Shown one piece after another: positions 23,149-30,753 of a stretch of 64,000 nucleotides of DNA. The notes beneath the pieces were generated by a model. The model was given only the letters and a program-made list of their open reading frames with translations. It was not told where the DNA came from and made no database searches. This DNA comes from Actinomyces respiraculi (GTDB lineage Bacteria > Actinomycetota > Actinomycetes > Actinomycetales > Actinomycetaceae), in assembly GCF_014595995.2 (NCBI RefSeq), contig NZ_CP063989.1, positions 434,001-498,000 of the forward strand. Reading direction: 5' to 3'. Every line of letters starts with the position of its first letter. The stretch's first letter is position 1. A program made the position numbers and the translations under genes.

Positions 23149-24465
23149 CTACCGGACGCGCCCGCGACGCGCCAGCCCCACCATCGACGTCGGGTCCTCC
23201 AGCACCGTCTCCAGCGCCACTCGCGCCGCCCCGGAGGACGGCGCCCACTCGCCCAGGGAGGAGACCTCCAGCCTCACCAGCGAGCGCACGTCCAGGCGCC
23301 GCTCCGCCAAGGCCGCCGCCGTCGGAGCGAGCAACACGTCCGCAAAGGCCGCCGGCCAGCCCGAGAGCACGATGACCTCCGGGTTGAGCACGTCCACCAG
23401 CAGCGACAGGCCCCGCTCCAGGCTCACCTGCGCCGCGGCCAGCCGCTCCTCCAGCACCGGGTCCCCCTGCTCGAAGCGCGTGCGCAGCAGTGCCGTGCGC
23501 TCACTGACCGGCTGCGAGGCGTCACGCACCGGGTCGTCGTCGGGATACACCGCCGCCACCGACTCAAAACCGATGAGCGTCTCCCAGCAGCCGCGCCGCC
23601 CGCACGGGCACCGCGCGCCGTCCGGCTCCACCGGCATGTGCCCCACCTCGCCGGTGTAGCCCATCCACCCGTGCAGTACGTGCCCGTCGACGACGATGCC
23701 CGCGCCTATGCCCTGCCCGCCCGACAGGTACAGCAGGTTGCTCACCTGCGCACAGGTGTCATGGACGGCCAGCGCCGCGAGCTTGGCGTCGTGTTCGATG
23801 AGGACCGGCGGCACCTCGATCTCGCCGTGGCCGACCTCGACCAGGGACATGTTAATCGCCTCCGATACGCCGGAGGCGAGGTCCACGTCGTGCCAGCCGA
23901 AGGACGAGGAGTAGTGGACCCGGCCGGTGCCGTAGTCGAGCAGGCCCGGCTGGGCCAGGACGACGGCGGGCACGGCGGTCCCGGCGGAGGCCAGCCGCAC
24001 CAGCTCCTCCGCCAGCACGACCCCGATCCGCGCGATCACGGCGCCCGGGTCGCGGCTCGGGTCCTGCACCGGCTTGGAGCGCTGGGACAGCACCTGGCCC
24101 GTGAGGTCGGTTGTGGTCAGCAGCAGGCAGTCGGGGCTGATCTCCAGGCCGACACCGGCCACCACCCCCTCGGCCACGTGCAGCGAGGTGCTGGGGCGTC
24201 CCACGGCCCCGGAGGCCGCGGTCCCGCCCTCGGTGACGAGCCCGAGGCCGGTCAGCTCGCTGACCAGCGTGGAGACCGTCGCCTTCGACAGGCCGGTGGC
24301 CTGCGACAGTGCCGTGCGCGAGAGCGGCTCGGCTTTGAGGCTGCGCAGGATGAGCGACAGGTTCGACACGCGCACATCCGTGGGGGCTTTGGGCACGGCC
24401 GGACGTGTGGCGGCCAGGAGGGCGGCAGGAGTCATATCCATGCCGGGCTGGGCCGCTCGTGCCAT
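23149..24465 (-). CDS. ROK family transcriptional regulator
   Basis: A 438-residue ROK protein. The N-terminal winged helix is at about residues 25-80 (LILRSLKAEPLSRTALSQATGLSKATVSTLVSEL). The sugar-kinase-like part has GIGAGIVVDGHVLHGWMGYTGEVGH and the ROK zinc motif CPCGRRGCWE (about residue 288). ROK regulators bind sugars or sugar phosphates. The ATG at 24465 is chosen because AAAGGCGGG lies just upstream; a frame from 24498 would be 11 codons longer. It is divergent from the ornithine carbamoyltransferase gene and is followed by the sugar-phosphate operon, which it probably controls. Confidence 0.9.
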   Translation of the reverse strand: MARAAQPGMDMTPAALLAATRPAVPKAPTDVRVSNLSLILRSLKAEPLSRTALSQATGLSKATVSTLVSELTGLGLVTEGGTAASGAVGRPSTSLHVAEGVVAGVGLEISPDCLLLTTTDLTGQVLSQRSKPVQDPSRDPGAVIARIGVVLAEELVRLASAGTAVPAVVLAQPGLLDYGTGRVHYSSSFGWHDVDLASGVSEAINMSLVEVGHGEIEVPPVLIEHDAKLAALAVHDTCAQVSNLLYLSGGQGIGAGIVVDGHVLHGWMGYTGEVGHMPVEPDGARCPCGRRGCWETLIGFESVAAVYPDDDPVRDASQPVSERTALLRTRFEQGDPVLEERLAAAQVSLERGLSLLVDVLNPEVIVLSGWPAAFADVLLAPTAAALAERRLDVRSLVRLEVSSLGEWAPSSGAARVALETVLEDPTSMVGLARRGRVR

Positions 24466-24497
24466 GTCCCGCCTTTCTTCTCCCGACGCGCACACCA

Positions 24498-24521
24498 TAG
24501 TGCCTTAGTGCCTTAGTGCCT
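24498..24521. repeat. Three tandem TAGTGCCT repeats
   Basis: Exact 8-bp units at 24498, 24506 and 24514 lie between the divergent ROK and ornithine carbamoyltransferase genes. They fall in the leader or promoter of the ROK gene and may be binding half-sites or slippage-prone repeats. Confidence 0.7.
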
Positions 24522-24592
24522 ACGGGCCGTGCGTGGGACGAGCCCCGGGGCTGGGTGATACTAGGCGCCTGCGCATCGATGAGAGGAATCCC

Positions 24593-25624
24593 ATGACGTA
24601 CGCCCTGCCCGCCCCCGACGCCGCCCTGCTTGCCGGACTCAAGGGACGCAGCTTCCTGCGCGAGCTGGACTTCACCCCCGCCGAGTGGATGACCCTCATC
24701 GAGCTGGCCGCCGAGCTCAAGGCCGACAAGAAGGCCGGCCTCGAGGTCAAGCGCCTGGAGGGCAGGAACATCGCCCTGCTGTTCGAGAAGACCTCCACCC
24801 GCACCCGCTGCTCCTTCGAGGTCGGCGCCCACGACCAAGGGGCCCACGTCACCTACCTCGACCCCTCCGGCTCCCAGATGGGCCACAAGGAGTCCGTGGC
24901 GGACACCGCCCGCGTCCTGGGCCGCATGTTCGACGGCATCGAGTACCGCGGGGACTCCCAGGCCAAGGTCGAGCAGCTGGCCGCCCTGTCCGGTGTGCCC
25001 GTGTGGAACGGCCTGACCGACGACTGGCACCCCACCCAGATGCTGTGCGACTGCCTGACGATGATCGAGCACGCCGGCAAGGCGCCGTCGGAGATCTCCT
25101 ACGCCTACGTCGGTGACGCCCGCTTCAACATGGGCCGCTCGCTGCTGGTGACCGGCGCGATGATCGGTGCGGACGTGCGGATCGTCGCCCCCCAGAACCT
25201 GTGGCCGGACGAGGAGTGCGTGGCCGATGCCCGTCGCGTCGCCGCCGAGACGGGCGCGCGCGTCACCCTCACCGAGTCCATCGAGGAGGGTGTGGCCGGC
25301 GTCGACTTCGTCCACACGGACATCTGGGTCTCCATGGGTGAGCCCAAGGAGGTGTGGGACGGGCGCATCGCCATGCTGCGCCCCTACCAGGTCAACGGCG
25401 CCCTCATGGCCCTGGCCGGCGAGCAGGCCAGGTTCATGCACTGCCTGCCCGCCTACCACAACCGCGAGACCGCCATCGGCGAGGAGATCTTCCAGGCCAC
25501 CGGCATGGACGGCGTGGAGGTCACCGAGGAGGTCTTCGAGTCCGAGGCCTCGATCGTCTTCGACCAGGCCGAGAATCGCATGCACACGATCAAGGCCGTC
25601 ATGGTGGCGACCCTGGGAGACTGA
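24593..25624 (+). CDS. argF: Ornithine carbamoyltransferase
   Basis: A 343-residue enzyme interconverting ornithine plus carbamoyl phosphate and citrulline. The carbamoyl-phosphate loop is [15 protein letters not shown] (about residue 64), followed by GSQMGHKES, the [11 protein letters not shown] segment (about 142) and the C-terminal HCLPAYH (about 283) that binds ornithine. Sequence style (SQMGHKES, long C-terminus) fits the E. coli ArgF/catabolic ArcB group, so it could work with the arginine deiminase encoded at 13 kb. Direction cannot be told from sequence. GAGAGGAA precedes the ATG at 24593. No other arginine genes are adjacent. Confidence 0.93.
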   Translation: MTYALPAPDAALLAGLKGRSFLRELDFTPAEWMTLIELAAELKADKKAGLEVKRLEGRNIALLFEKTSTRTRCSFEVGAHDQGAHVTYLDPSGSQMGHKESVADTARVLGRMFDGIEYRGDSQAKVEQLAALSGVPVWNGLTDDWHPTQMLCDCLTMIEHAGKAPSEISYAYVGDARFNMGRSLLVTGAMIGADVRIVAPQNLWPDEECVADARRVAAETGARVTLTESIEEGVAGVDFVHTDIWVSMGEPKEVWDGRIAMLRPYQVNGALMALAGEQARFMHCLPAYHNRETAIGEEIFQATGMDGVEVTEEVFESEASIVFDQAENRMHTIKAVMVATLGD

Positions 25625-25625
25625 C

Positions 25626-25656
25626 CCCGGCCCGGCCACCCGGCCGTGGGGCCGGG
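25626..25656. terminator. GC-rich hairpin after argF
   Basis: CCCGGCCC (25626-25633) pairs with GGGCCGGG (25649-25656) two bases after the argF stop. The ABC permease gene converges from the other side, so it may serve both. Confidence 0.5.
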
Positions 25657-25731
25657 CGTCGTCGTGTCCGACGGCGTCGTCCCAGCCCGGCGGGTCCGGC
25701 AGCCCCGCCGTCGGGTACGGCTCGGGGGCTG

Positions 25732-27420
25732 TCAGACGCTGGGCACAGGCCGACGGCGCAGCCCCCACCAGCCGAGCAGCAGGCCGAGCACCCCGACCGC
25801 CCCCTGTGCCACCAGCGGGCCCCAGGCGGTTGGGGCGCCGACCTCGACGACGTGGCCGAGCACAGACACGCCGAGCAGCCACCGCGGCAGATCGAGGAGG
25901 CCCCCGAGGAACACCGTGAAGACGCTCCACGCCACCACCGCCCAGGAGGTGCCGGCCAGCCGGGGCGCCAGACCGACCAGGGCGAAGACGGCCCCGAGCA
26001 CTGCCAGCATCCCCACGCCCTGGGACAGGGTGTAGGTCCAGGCCCGCTGCGCCGCCTGCTCACCGGGGAACTGCGAGCCGGCCACCGCCGCCGTCGCCCC
26101 CGCCGTCACCACCAGCATCACCGCGCCCAGCGCGGCGGCGTCGATCACGCGCGCCCAGTACCAGCGGCTGCGCGAGACGCCCTGGGCGAGCACCATCTCG
26201 GTGAGCCCGCCGCGCTCGTCCGTCACCGCACCCAGTGCGCGCAGGACGACGGCGACGACGACGAGCAGCACGTTGAACTCGGCCACCAGCAGCAGGTAGG
26301 TGGCGGCGATGCTGCCCGGCCCGGTGAGGGCGGCCAGCGCGGCCGCCGCCTGCTCCGAGGCTCGCAGCGCGTCGCCCATCGCCGCCCCCATGCCGGTGAA
26401 GAGCACGGTGAGCACGCTCAGCGACACCAGCCACCACATCGCGCTCCGGGCGCCCAGACGCACCAGCAGATCCAGCGGCCCGCGCACACGCCGACGACGG
26501 CGAGAGGCCGTCAGCTCCGGCAGCAGGGCGGCACCGGTGTCCCGGCGGTGGTGGAGCAGCGCCGCCAGGCCACCGGCCGCCGTCGCCACGCCCAGTCCGA
26601 CGACGAGGGCCCCGCCGTCGTTGGCGCCATAAGGGTCGACGAGGTCGCGCCATGCCAGGGGGGTGAACCACCTCAGCCATGACGTCCCGGTCGTGTCGGC
26701 CACCACCCGCAGCGCGAAGGCGACGGCGAAGCCCAGCAGCCCTGCGCCGCGCACCGCCGTCGGCTCCCGGAAGAGCTGGGCGAGCACAAGCATCACGGCC
26801 TCGAAGACCAGGCCGACGACGAGCAGCTGGGCCGCGTACACCCAGGCGCCCGCGACCGTCATCTCCGCAACAGTCAGTGCCGCCGCGGTCAGGAGCAGGC
26901 CCGTGCCGACGCTGAGGACGGTCAGCAGCGCTGCGACCCACGCGGCCGGCGCGACGAGCGGTGCCCAGCGGCCCGCACCGGCGCCGCGGGTGAGCTCGAC
27001 CAGCCCGGAGTCCTCCTCGCCCCGCGTGGCTGAGGCCGTGAGGACGACGGCGAGCAGCGCCGCGCACCACAGGACATAGGCGCCGGTCTCCCAGGCGAAG
27101 ACCTGCCCCAGGTTCCCGGGGGAGGGTAGGCGGCCCATCAGGACGCTCATTGCCGGGGAGGCGGTGGCGAGGTCGATGACCGCCCGGCGGGAGGCCGCGT
27201 CCGGGTAGGTGCGCTCATAACTCGGTGGTGCGACGGCGACGAAGGCCCACAGCACGAGCAGCCACACGGCTGCGACCCTCCTGCGTCGGCGGGTGAGCAC
27301 ACGCAGGAGCACGACGGCGCCGTGCACACCCTGCACACCTTGCAGTTCTTGCAGTGTGTGCCGGCGGGGCCGCCCGGGAGACCCCGCGACGGGCGCTCTC
27401 TTGATGCGCTCGGTGCTCAC
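25732..27420 (-). CDS. ABC exporter permease
   Basis: A 562-residue integral membrane protein with about twelve hydrophobic helices in two similar halves. Examples are VAAVWLLVLWAFVAVAPP near the N-terminus, ETGAYVLWCAALLAVVLTAS, and ALGAVMLVVTAGATAAVAG. Two matching segments (SGLVELTRGAGAGRWA and GGLTEMVLAQGVSRSRWYWA) show an internal duplication, as in fused ABC-2-type permeases of antibiotic or polyketide exporters. The start overlaps the ATPase stop by four bases. With the ATPase and the MerR-type regulator it forms a drug-exporter-like operon. The exported substrate is unknown. Confidence 0.85.
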   Translation of the reverse strand: MSTERIKRAPVAGSPGRPRRHTLQELQGVQGVHGAVVLLRVLTRRRRRVAAVWLLVLWAFVAVAPPSYERTYPDAASRRAVIDLATASPAMSVLMGRLPSPGNLGQVFAWETGAYVLWCAALLAVVLTASATRGEEDSGLVELTRGAGAGRWAPLVAPAAWVAALLTVLSVGTGLLLTAAALTVAEMTVAGAWVYAAQLLVVGLVFEAVMLVLAQLFREPTAVRGAGLLGFAVAFALRVVADTTGTSWLRWFTPLAWRDLVDPYGANDGGALVVGLGVATAAGGLAALLHHRRDTGAALLPELTASRRRRRVRGPLDLLVRLGARSAMWWLVSLSVLTVLFTGMGAAMGDALRASEQAAAALAALTGPGSIAATYLLLVAEFNVLLVVVAVVLRALGAVTDERGGLTEMVLAQGVSRSRWYWARVIDAAALGAVMLVVTAGATAAVAGSQFPGEQAAQRAWTYTLSQGVGMLAVLGAVFALVGLAPRLAGTSWAVVAWSVFTVFLGGLLDLPRWLLGVSVLGHVVEVGAPTAWGPLVAQGAVGVLGLLLGWWGLRRRPVPSV

Positions 27421-28376
27421 GACAGCACCCGACGCACACCGGTCTGCCGGGAGGGTGCACTCTCGTAGTGGGAGAGGAACAGGTCCTCCAGGGTCGCCGG
27501 CTCCACCCGCACATCCACCAGGCCCCGGGCGGACACCTCCGCCAGGACCGGCGGCAGCAGCGCGGAGGGGACCTGGAGGACCAGACGGCTGCGGTCGCCG
27601 TCGTCGGAACGACTCACCGAACCCGCCTCGCAGCCGGCCGCCGTCAGGGCACTGAGCAGGTCAGGCACGGCTGCCGCCTCCACCCCCAGGCTCACCCGGA
27701 TGTCCGTCAGCGCCTGCAGAGCGGCCAGATCCCCGTCCTGGACGACCCTGCCCCCCTTGATGATCGTCACCCGCGAGCACACGGCCTGCACCTCGGCGAG
27801 GATGTGGCTGGAGAGCAGCACCGTCGCCCCGCGCGCCCTCAGTCCGGCCACAACCTCGGTGAAGACGCGCTCCATGAGGGGGTCCAACCCGCTCGTGGGC
27901 TCGTCGAGGATGAACAGGTCGACGGGGGCGGACAGGGCCGCGACGAGCGCAACCTTCTGCCGGTTGCCCTTGGAGTAGGTGCGTACGCGCTTGGACGGGT
28001 CGAGGTCGAAACGCTCGATGAGCTCGGCCTCCGCCGCCGTGTCCCGTGCGCCCCGCAGGCCCGCGAGCGCGTCGAGGGCCTGGCCGCCGGTGAGGTTGGG
28101 CCACAGGGCGACGTCGCCGGGCACGTAGGCCAGGCGGCGGTTGATGGCGGCCGCCTGCGTCGTCGGGTCCTCTCCCAGGACCCGCACGGAGCCGGCGTCG
28201 GGCTGGTAGAGGCCGAGCAGGGTGCGGATCGCCGTCGACTTGCCTGCACCGTTGGGGCCGAGGAAGCCGTGGACGGTGCCGGGCTCGATGCTGAGGTCGA
28301 GGCCGTCCAGGGCGGTGACGCGGCCAAAGCGCTTGACCAGCCCGGAGACCTCGATGGGGCGTGTGGGCTCAGGCAT
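27417..28376 (-). CDS. ABC transporter ATP-binding protein
   Basis: A 319-residue ATPase. Walker A is GPNGAGKST, the Q-loop region is AYVPGDVALWPNLTG, the signature is YSKGNRQKVALVAAL (a non-LSGGQ form typical of DrrA-like exporters), Walker B is LFILDEPTSGLD, and the H-loop is LLSSH. The C-terminal ~100 residues form the accessory domain seen in drug and lipid exporters. The ATG at 28376 is chosen because AGGAG lies upstream and it overlaps the MerR stop by eight bases. It powers the permease encoded next. Confidence 0.9.
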   Translation of the reverse strand: MPEPTRPIEVSGLVKRFGRVTALDGLDLSIEPGTVHGFLGPNGAGKSTAIRTLLGLYQPDAGSVRVLGEDPTTQAAAINRRLAYVPGDVALWPNLTGGQALDALAGLRGARDTAAEAELIERFDLDPSKRVRTYSKGNRQKVALVAALSAPVDLFILDEPTSGLDPLMERVFTEVVAGLRARGATVLLSSHILAEVQAVCSRVTIIKGGRVVQDGDLAALQALTDIRVSLGVEAAAVPDLLSALTAAGCEAGSVSRSDDGDRSRLVLQVPSALLPPVLAEVSARGLVDVRVEPATLEDLFLSHYESAPSRQTGVRRVLS

Positions 28377-29316
28377 GGAGCCACTCCTGTCTGACGGTGG
28401 GGTCGAGGACATCGATGAGCGTGGGGTCCGCGGCCATCAGGGCCAGGAGGTCCCGGACGACCGCCTGCTGGAGGGGGTCGGGGTAGGCGACGCGCAGGAG
28501 CAGGCCGTAGGTGGACCACAGGCGTGCGGAGAACCTGCCGCCCGGAAGCGTGCGCAGCAGGTCGTGCGAGACCTGCTTGTGCCGTTCGAGCAGCCCCCAC
28601 AGGTCCGCGGTGAGGCCGCGGCGCAAGTCATCGGTGCGCGGGTCCCGCAGGTCGAGTCCCTTGAGAGCGTTGAACCGCTCGAACAGATCTGCCATGACGT
28701 CGCGCTCGGCGGTGTCGAAGTCGTCGAGGGCGAGGTCGATGGTCGTCGTCGGGAACAGGCCGGTGCCGGCCAGCAGCGTCATGGCGTGCTGCTTGTTGCG
28801 CAGGATGCGGACGGCACCGGGGGAGGTCAGGCGCTGCTCGAGGTCGGAGTAGAAGGTCTCCAGGGAGGAGGGCAGCGGGGACAGCCGCTCGCCGCTCGAC
28901 GCCTTGGCGATGAGCTGGTCGATGCGTCGGCGCTGGTGGAGCAGCTCATCGATGCGCCGGTCGATCTCGGTGCGCGTGGCGCGCAGGTCGGCGAGCGTCG
29001 TGTCCTCCGGGCGCGACGGCAGCGGGGCGGCGGGGGAGTCGGCGGAGCGCGTCGGGCGTGCTGGGGGCGTGGGCTCGGCGGAGCGCGTCGGGCGTGTCGG
29101 GTGCGCCGCCTCGTCGTCGAGGATCTGGGCGATGCGCTCGAGCGACAGGCCCGACTCGCTGAGCCAGCGGATGCGCAGGAGGCGGGCCAGGTGCTCGAAG
29201 CCGTAATCGCGCTGCATGCCGCGGGTGGCGGGCACGGGCAGCAGGCCGAGCGCGTGGTAGTGGCGCACGGCCCGCGTCGTGGTCCCGGCCAGGTCGGCCA
29301 TCTCCTTGACTCTCAC
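28369..29316 (-). CDS. MerR family transcriptional regulator
   Basis: A 315-residue regulator. The N-terminal MerR helix-turn-helix is clear (VKEMADLAGTTTRAVRHYHALGLLP, then YGFEHLARLLRIRWLSESGLSLERIAQIL). A Pro/Thr/Arg/Ser-rich linker with two similar 9-residue units (RPTRSAEPT, RPTRSADSP) follows at about residues 75-100. Then come a coiled-coil-like stretch and a C-terminal ~170-residue helical domain of unknown ligand. The GTG at 29316 is chosen because the region upstream is repeat sequence; longer frames would translate the repeats. It is first in the exporter operon, which it probably regulates in response to the exported drug. Confidence 0.85.
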   Translation of the reverse strand: MRVKEMADLAGTTTRAVRHYHALGLLPVPATRGMQRDYGFEHLARLLRIRWLSESGLSLERIAQILDDEAAHPTRPTRSAEPTPPARPTRSADSPAAPLPSRPEDTTLADLRATRTEIDRRIDELLHQRRRIDQLIAKASSGERLSPLPSSLETFYSDLEQRLTSPGAVRILRNKQHAMTLLAGTGLFPTTTIDLALDDFDTAERDVMADLFERFNALKGLDLRDPRTDDLRRGLTADLWGLLERHKQVSHDLLRTLPGGRFSARLWSTYGLLLRVAYPDPLQQAVVRDLLALMAADPTLIDVLDPTVRQEWLHA

Positions 29317-29358
29317 GGTCGGTATCTCACACAGTGACGCAACGTCGCTGTCAAGGGT

Positions 29359-29451
29359 GCTGTCGCGGTGCGCGAGGTGGGGTGCAAGCACACGCTGGGT
29401 GTCCGTGCACTCCCGGGTGAGCTGTCGCGGTGCGCGAGGTGGGGTGCAAGC
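29359..29451. repeat. 31-bp direct repeat pair
   Basis: Identical 31-bp units at 29359-29389 and 29421-29451 are separated by a 31-bp unrelated stretch, giving a 62-bp period. They lie upstream of the MerR gene. Key bases are GCTGTCGCGG at the start and GGGGTGCAAGC at the end of each. Confidence 0.85.
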
Positions 29452-29481
29452 TCGACGGCGCCAGCGGCGATCTCGCCCCGC

Positions 29482-29627
29482 GCAGTTTGGACCACGCGCC
29501 AGGATTTTGGACCACCTTGCCCCGTTTGGACCACCTCGTTATACCAATACGGTGGTCCAAACTGCGCCGACGTGGTCCGAACTGCGCTGACGTGGTCCGA
29601 ACTGCGCCGACGTGGTCCGAACTGCGC
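29482..29627. repeat. Palindromic GGACCAC/GTGGTCC array, copy 2
   Basis: Three GGACCAC boxes (29489, 29509, 29528), a 17-nt AT-richer centre (29535-29551) and four GTGGTCC boxes (29552, 29572, 29592, 29612) form the array. The right units repeat every 20 bp as GTGGTCCGAACTGCGCCGAC with small changes. It ends 43 bp before menC. The array at 12326-12448 has the same geometry. Confidence 0.9.
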
Positions 29628-29670
29628 GGGGTAGGCGGGGTAGTCCGGATCGCTGCCCTATCCTGCGGAC

Positions 29671-30753
29671 ATGACCCACGCAGCCGCAGGAGCGATCAAC
29701 CTCGCCGCCCTCCGCGAGCTCGACCGCACCGGTCTGCTCGACGGCATTGACCGGGCCCTCGTGTGGGAACTGCCCCTGCGCACCCGCTTCCGCGGTATCA
29801 CCCGACGCGACGGCATCCTGCTGCACGGGCCCGCCGGTTGGGGCGAGGTCGCGCCCTTCTGGGACTACGACGCCGACGCCTGCGCCCCCTGGCTCGCCAG
29901 CGCCCTCGAGCAGGCCCACACCGGCTACGCCGACCTGCCCCGCCACCGCGAGACCGTGGACGTCAACGTCACCATCCCCGAGGTCGGCGAGGACCGTGCC
30001 CGCGCCCTCGTCACCGCCTCCGGCGCCACCACCGCCAAGGTCAAGGTCGCCGGAGCCGACGACGCCCTGGCCGCCGACATCCAGCGGCTGCGCGCCGTGC
30101 GCGACGCCATCGGCCCCGACGGCCGCGTGCGCATCGACGTCAACGGCGCCTGGGACCTCGACACCGCCCGCCGGGTCCTGCCCCTCATGGACGAGGCGGC
30201 CGATGGGCTTGAGTACGCCGAACAGCCCTGCGCCCGCGTCGAGGACCTCGCCGCCCTGCGCGAGAGCGTCCGCGTGCCCTTGGCCGCCGACGAGTCCGTG
30301 CGCCTGTCCGACGACCCGCTCGCCGTGCGCCGCCTGGGCGCCGCCGACATCGTCGTGCTCAAGGCCGCCCCGCTGGGCGGCGTGCGCCGCGCCCTTGCGC
30401 TCGCCGAGCGTCTGGCCCTGCCCGCCGTCGTCTCCTCCGCGCTGGACACAAGCGTCGGCATCGGCGCCGGCAGCGCGCTCGCGGCCGCCCTGCCCGACCT
30501 CACCCACGCCTGCGGCCTGGGCACCGTCACCCTGCTCACCACCGACGTTGCCGTCCCCAGCGCCGTGCCCCGGGCCGGCCGGTTGCCCGTGAGGACCCCG
30601 CACGTGTCCGAGACCTTGCTGGCCGCCGCGCGCGCCGACGCCGAGCTCACCGAACGCTGGCAGACGCGCCTGGGCCACATGATCGGGGCCCTGCGGACCC
30701 GGCGCGAGCGGGAGGCGGGCGGCGGCGCCCTCGTCGGAGAGATCCCCCTGTGA
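29671..30753 (+). CDS. menC: o-Succinylbenzoate synthase
   Basis: A 360-residue enolase-superfamily enzyme that dehydrates SHCHC to o-succinylbenzoate in menaquinone synthesis. The catalytic lysine pair is in AKVKVAG (about residue 117). Metal ligands are in RIDVNGAWD (about 151), YAEQPC (about 182) and LAADESVRL (about 206). The second-half lysine is in IVVLKAAPLGG (about 230). The ATG at 29671 opens the gene 43 bp after a repeat array. Its stop overlaps the menD GTG start, so the two form a coupled pair. Confidence 0.93.
   Translation: MTHAAAGAINLAALRELDRTGLLDGIDRALVWELPLRTRFRGITRRDGILLHGPAGWGEVAPFWDYDADACAPWLASALEQAHTGYADLPRHRETVDVNVTIPEVGEDRARALVTASGATTAKVKVAGADDALAADIQRLRAVRDAIGPDGRVRIDVNGAWDLDTARRVLPLMDEAADGLEYAEQPCARVEDLAALRESVRVPLAADESVRLSDDPLAVRRLGAADIVVLKAAPLGGVRRALALAERLALPAVVSSALDTSVGIGAGSALAAALPDLTHACGLGTVTLLTTDVAVPSAVPRAGRLPVRTPHVSETLLAAARADAELTERWQTRLGHMIGALRTRREREAGGGALVGEIPL

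Noticed and set aside
29489..29627. CRISPR array
   Set aside because: The 20-bp period leaves no room for unique spacers, the boxes reverse orientation at the centre, and no cas genes are present.
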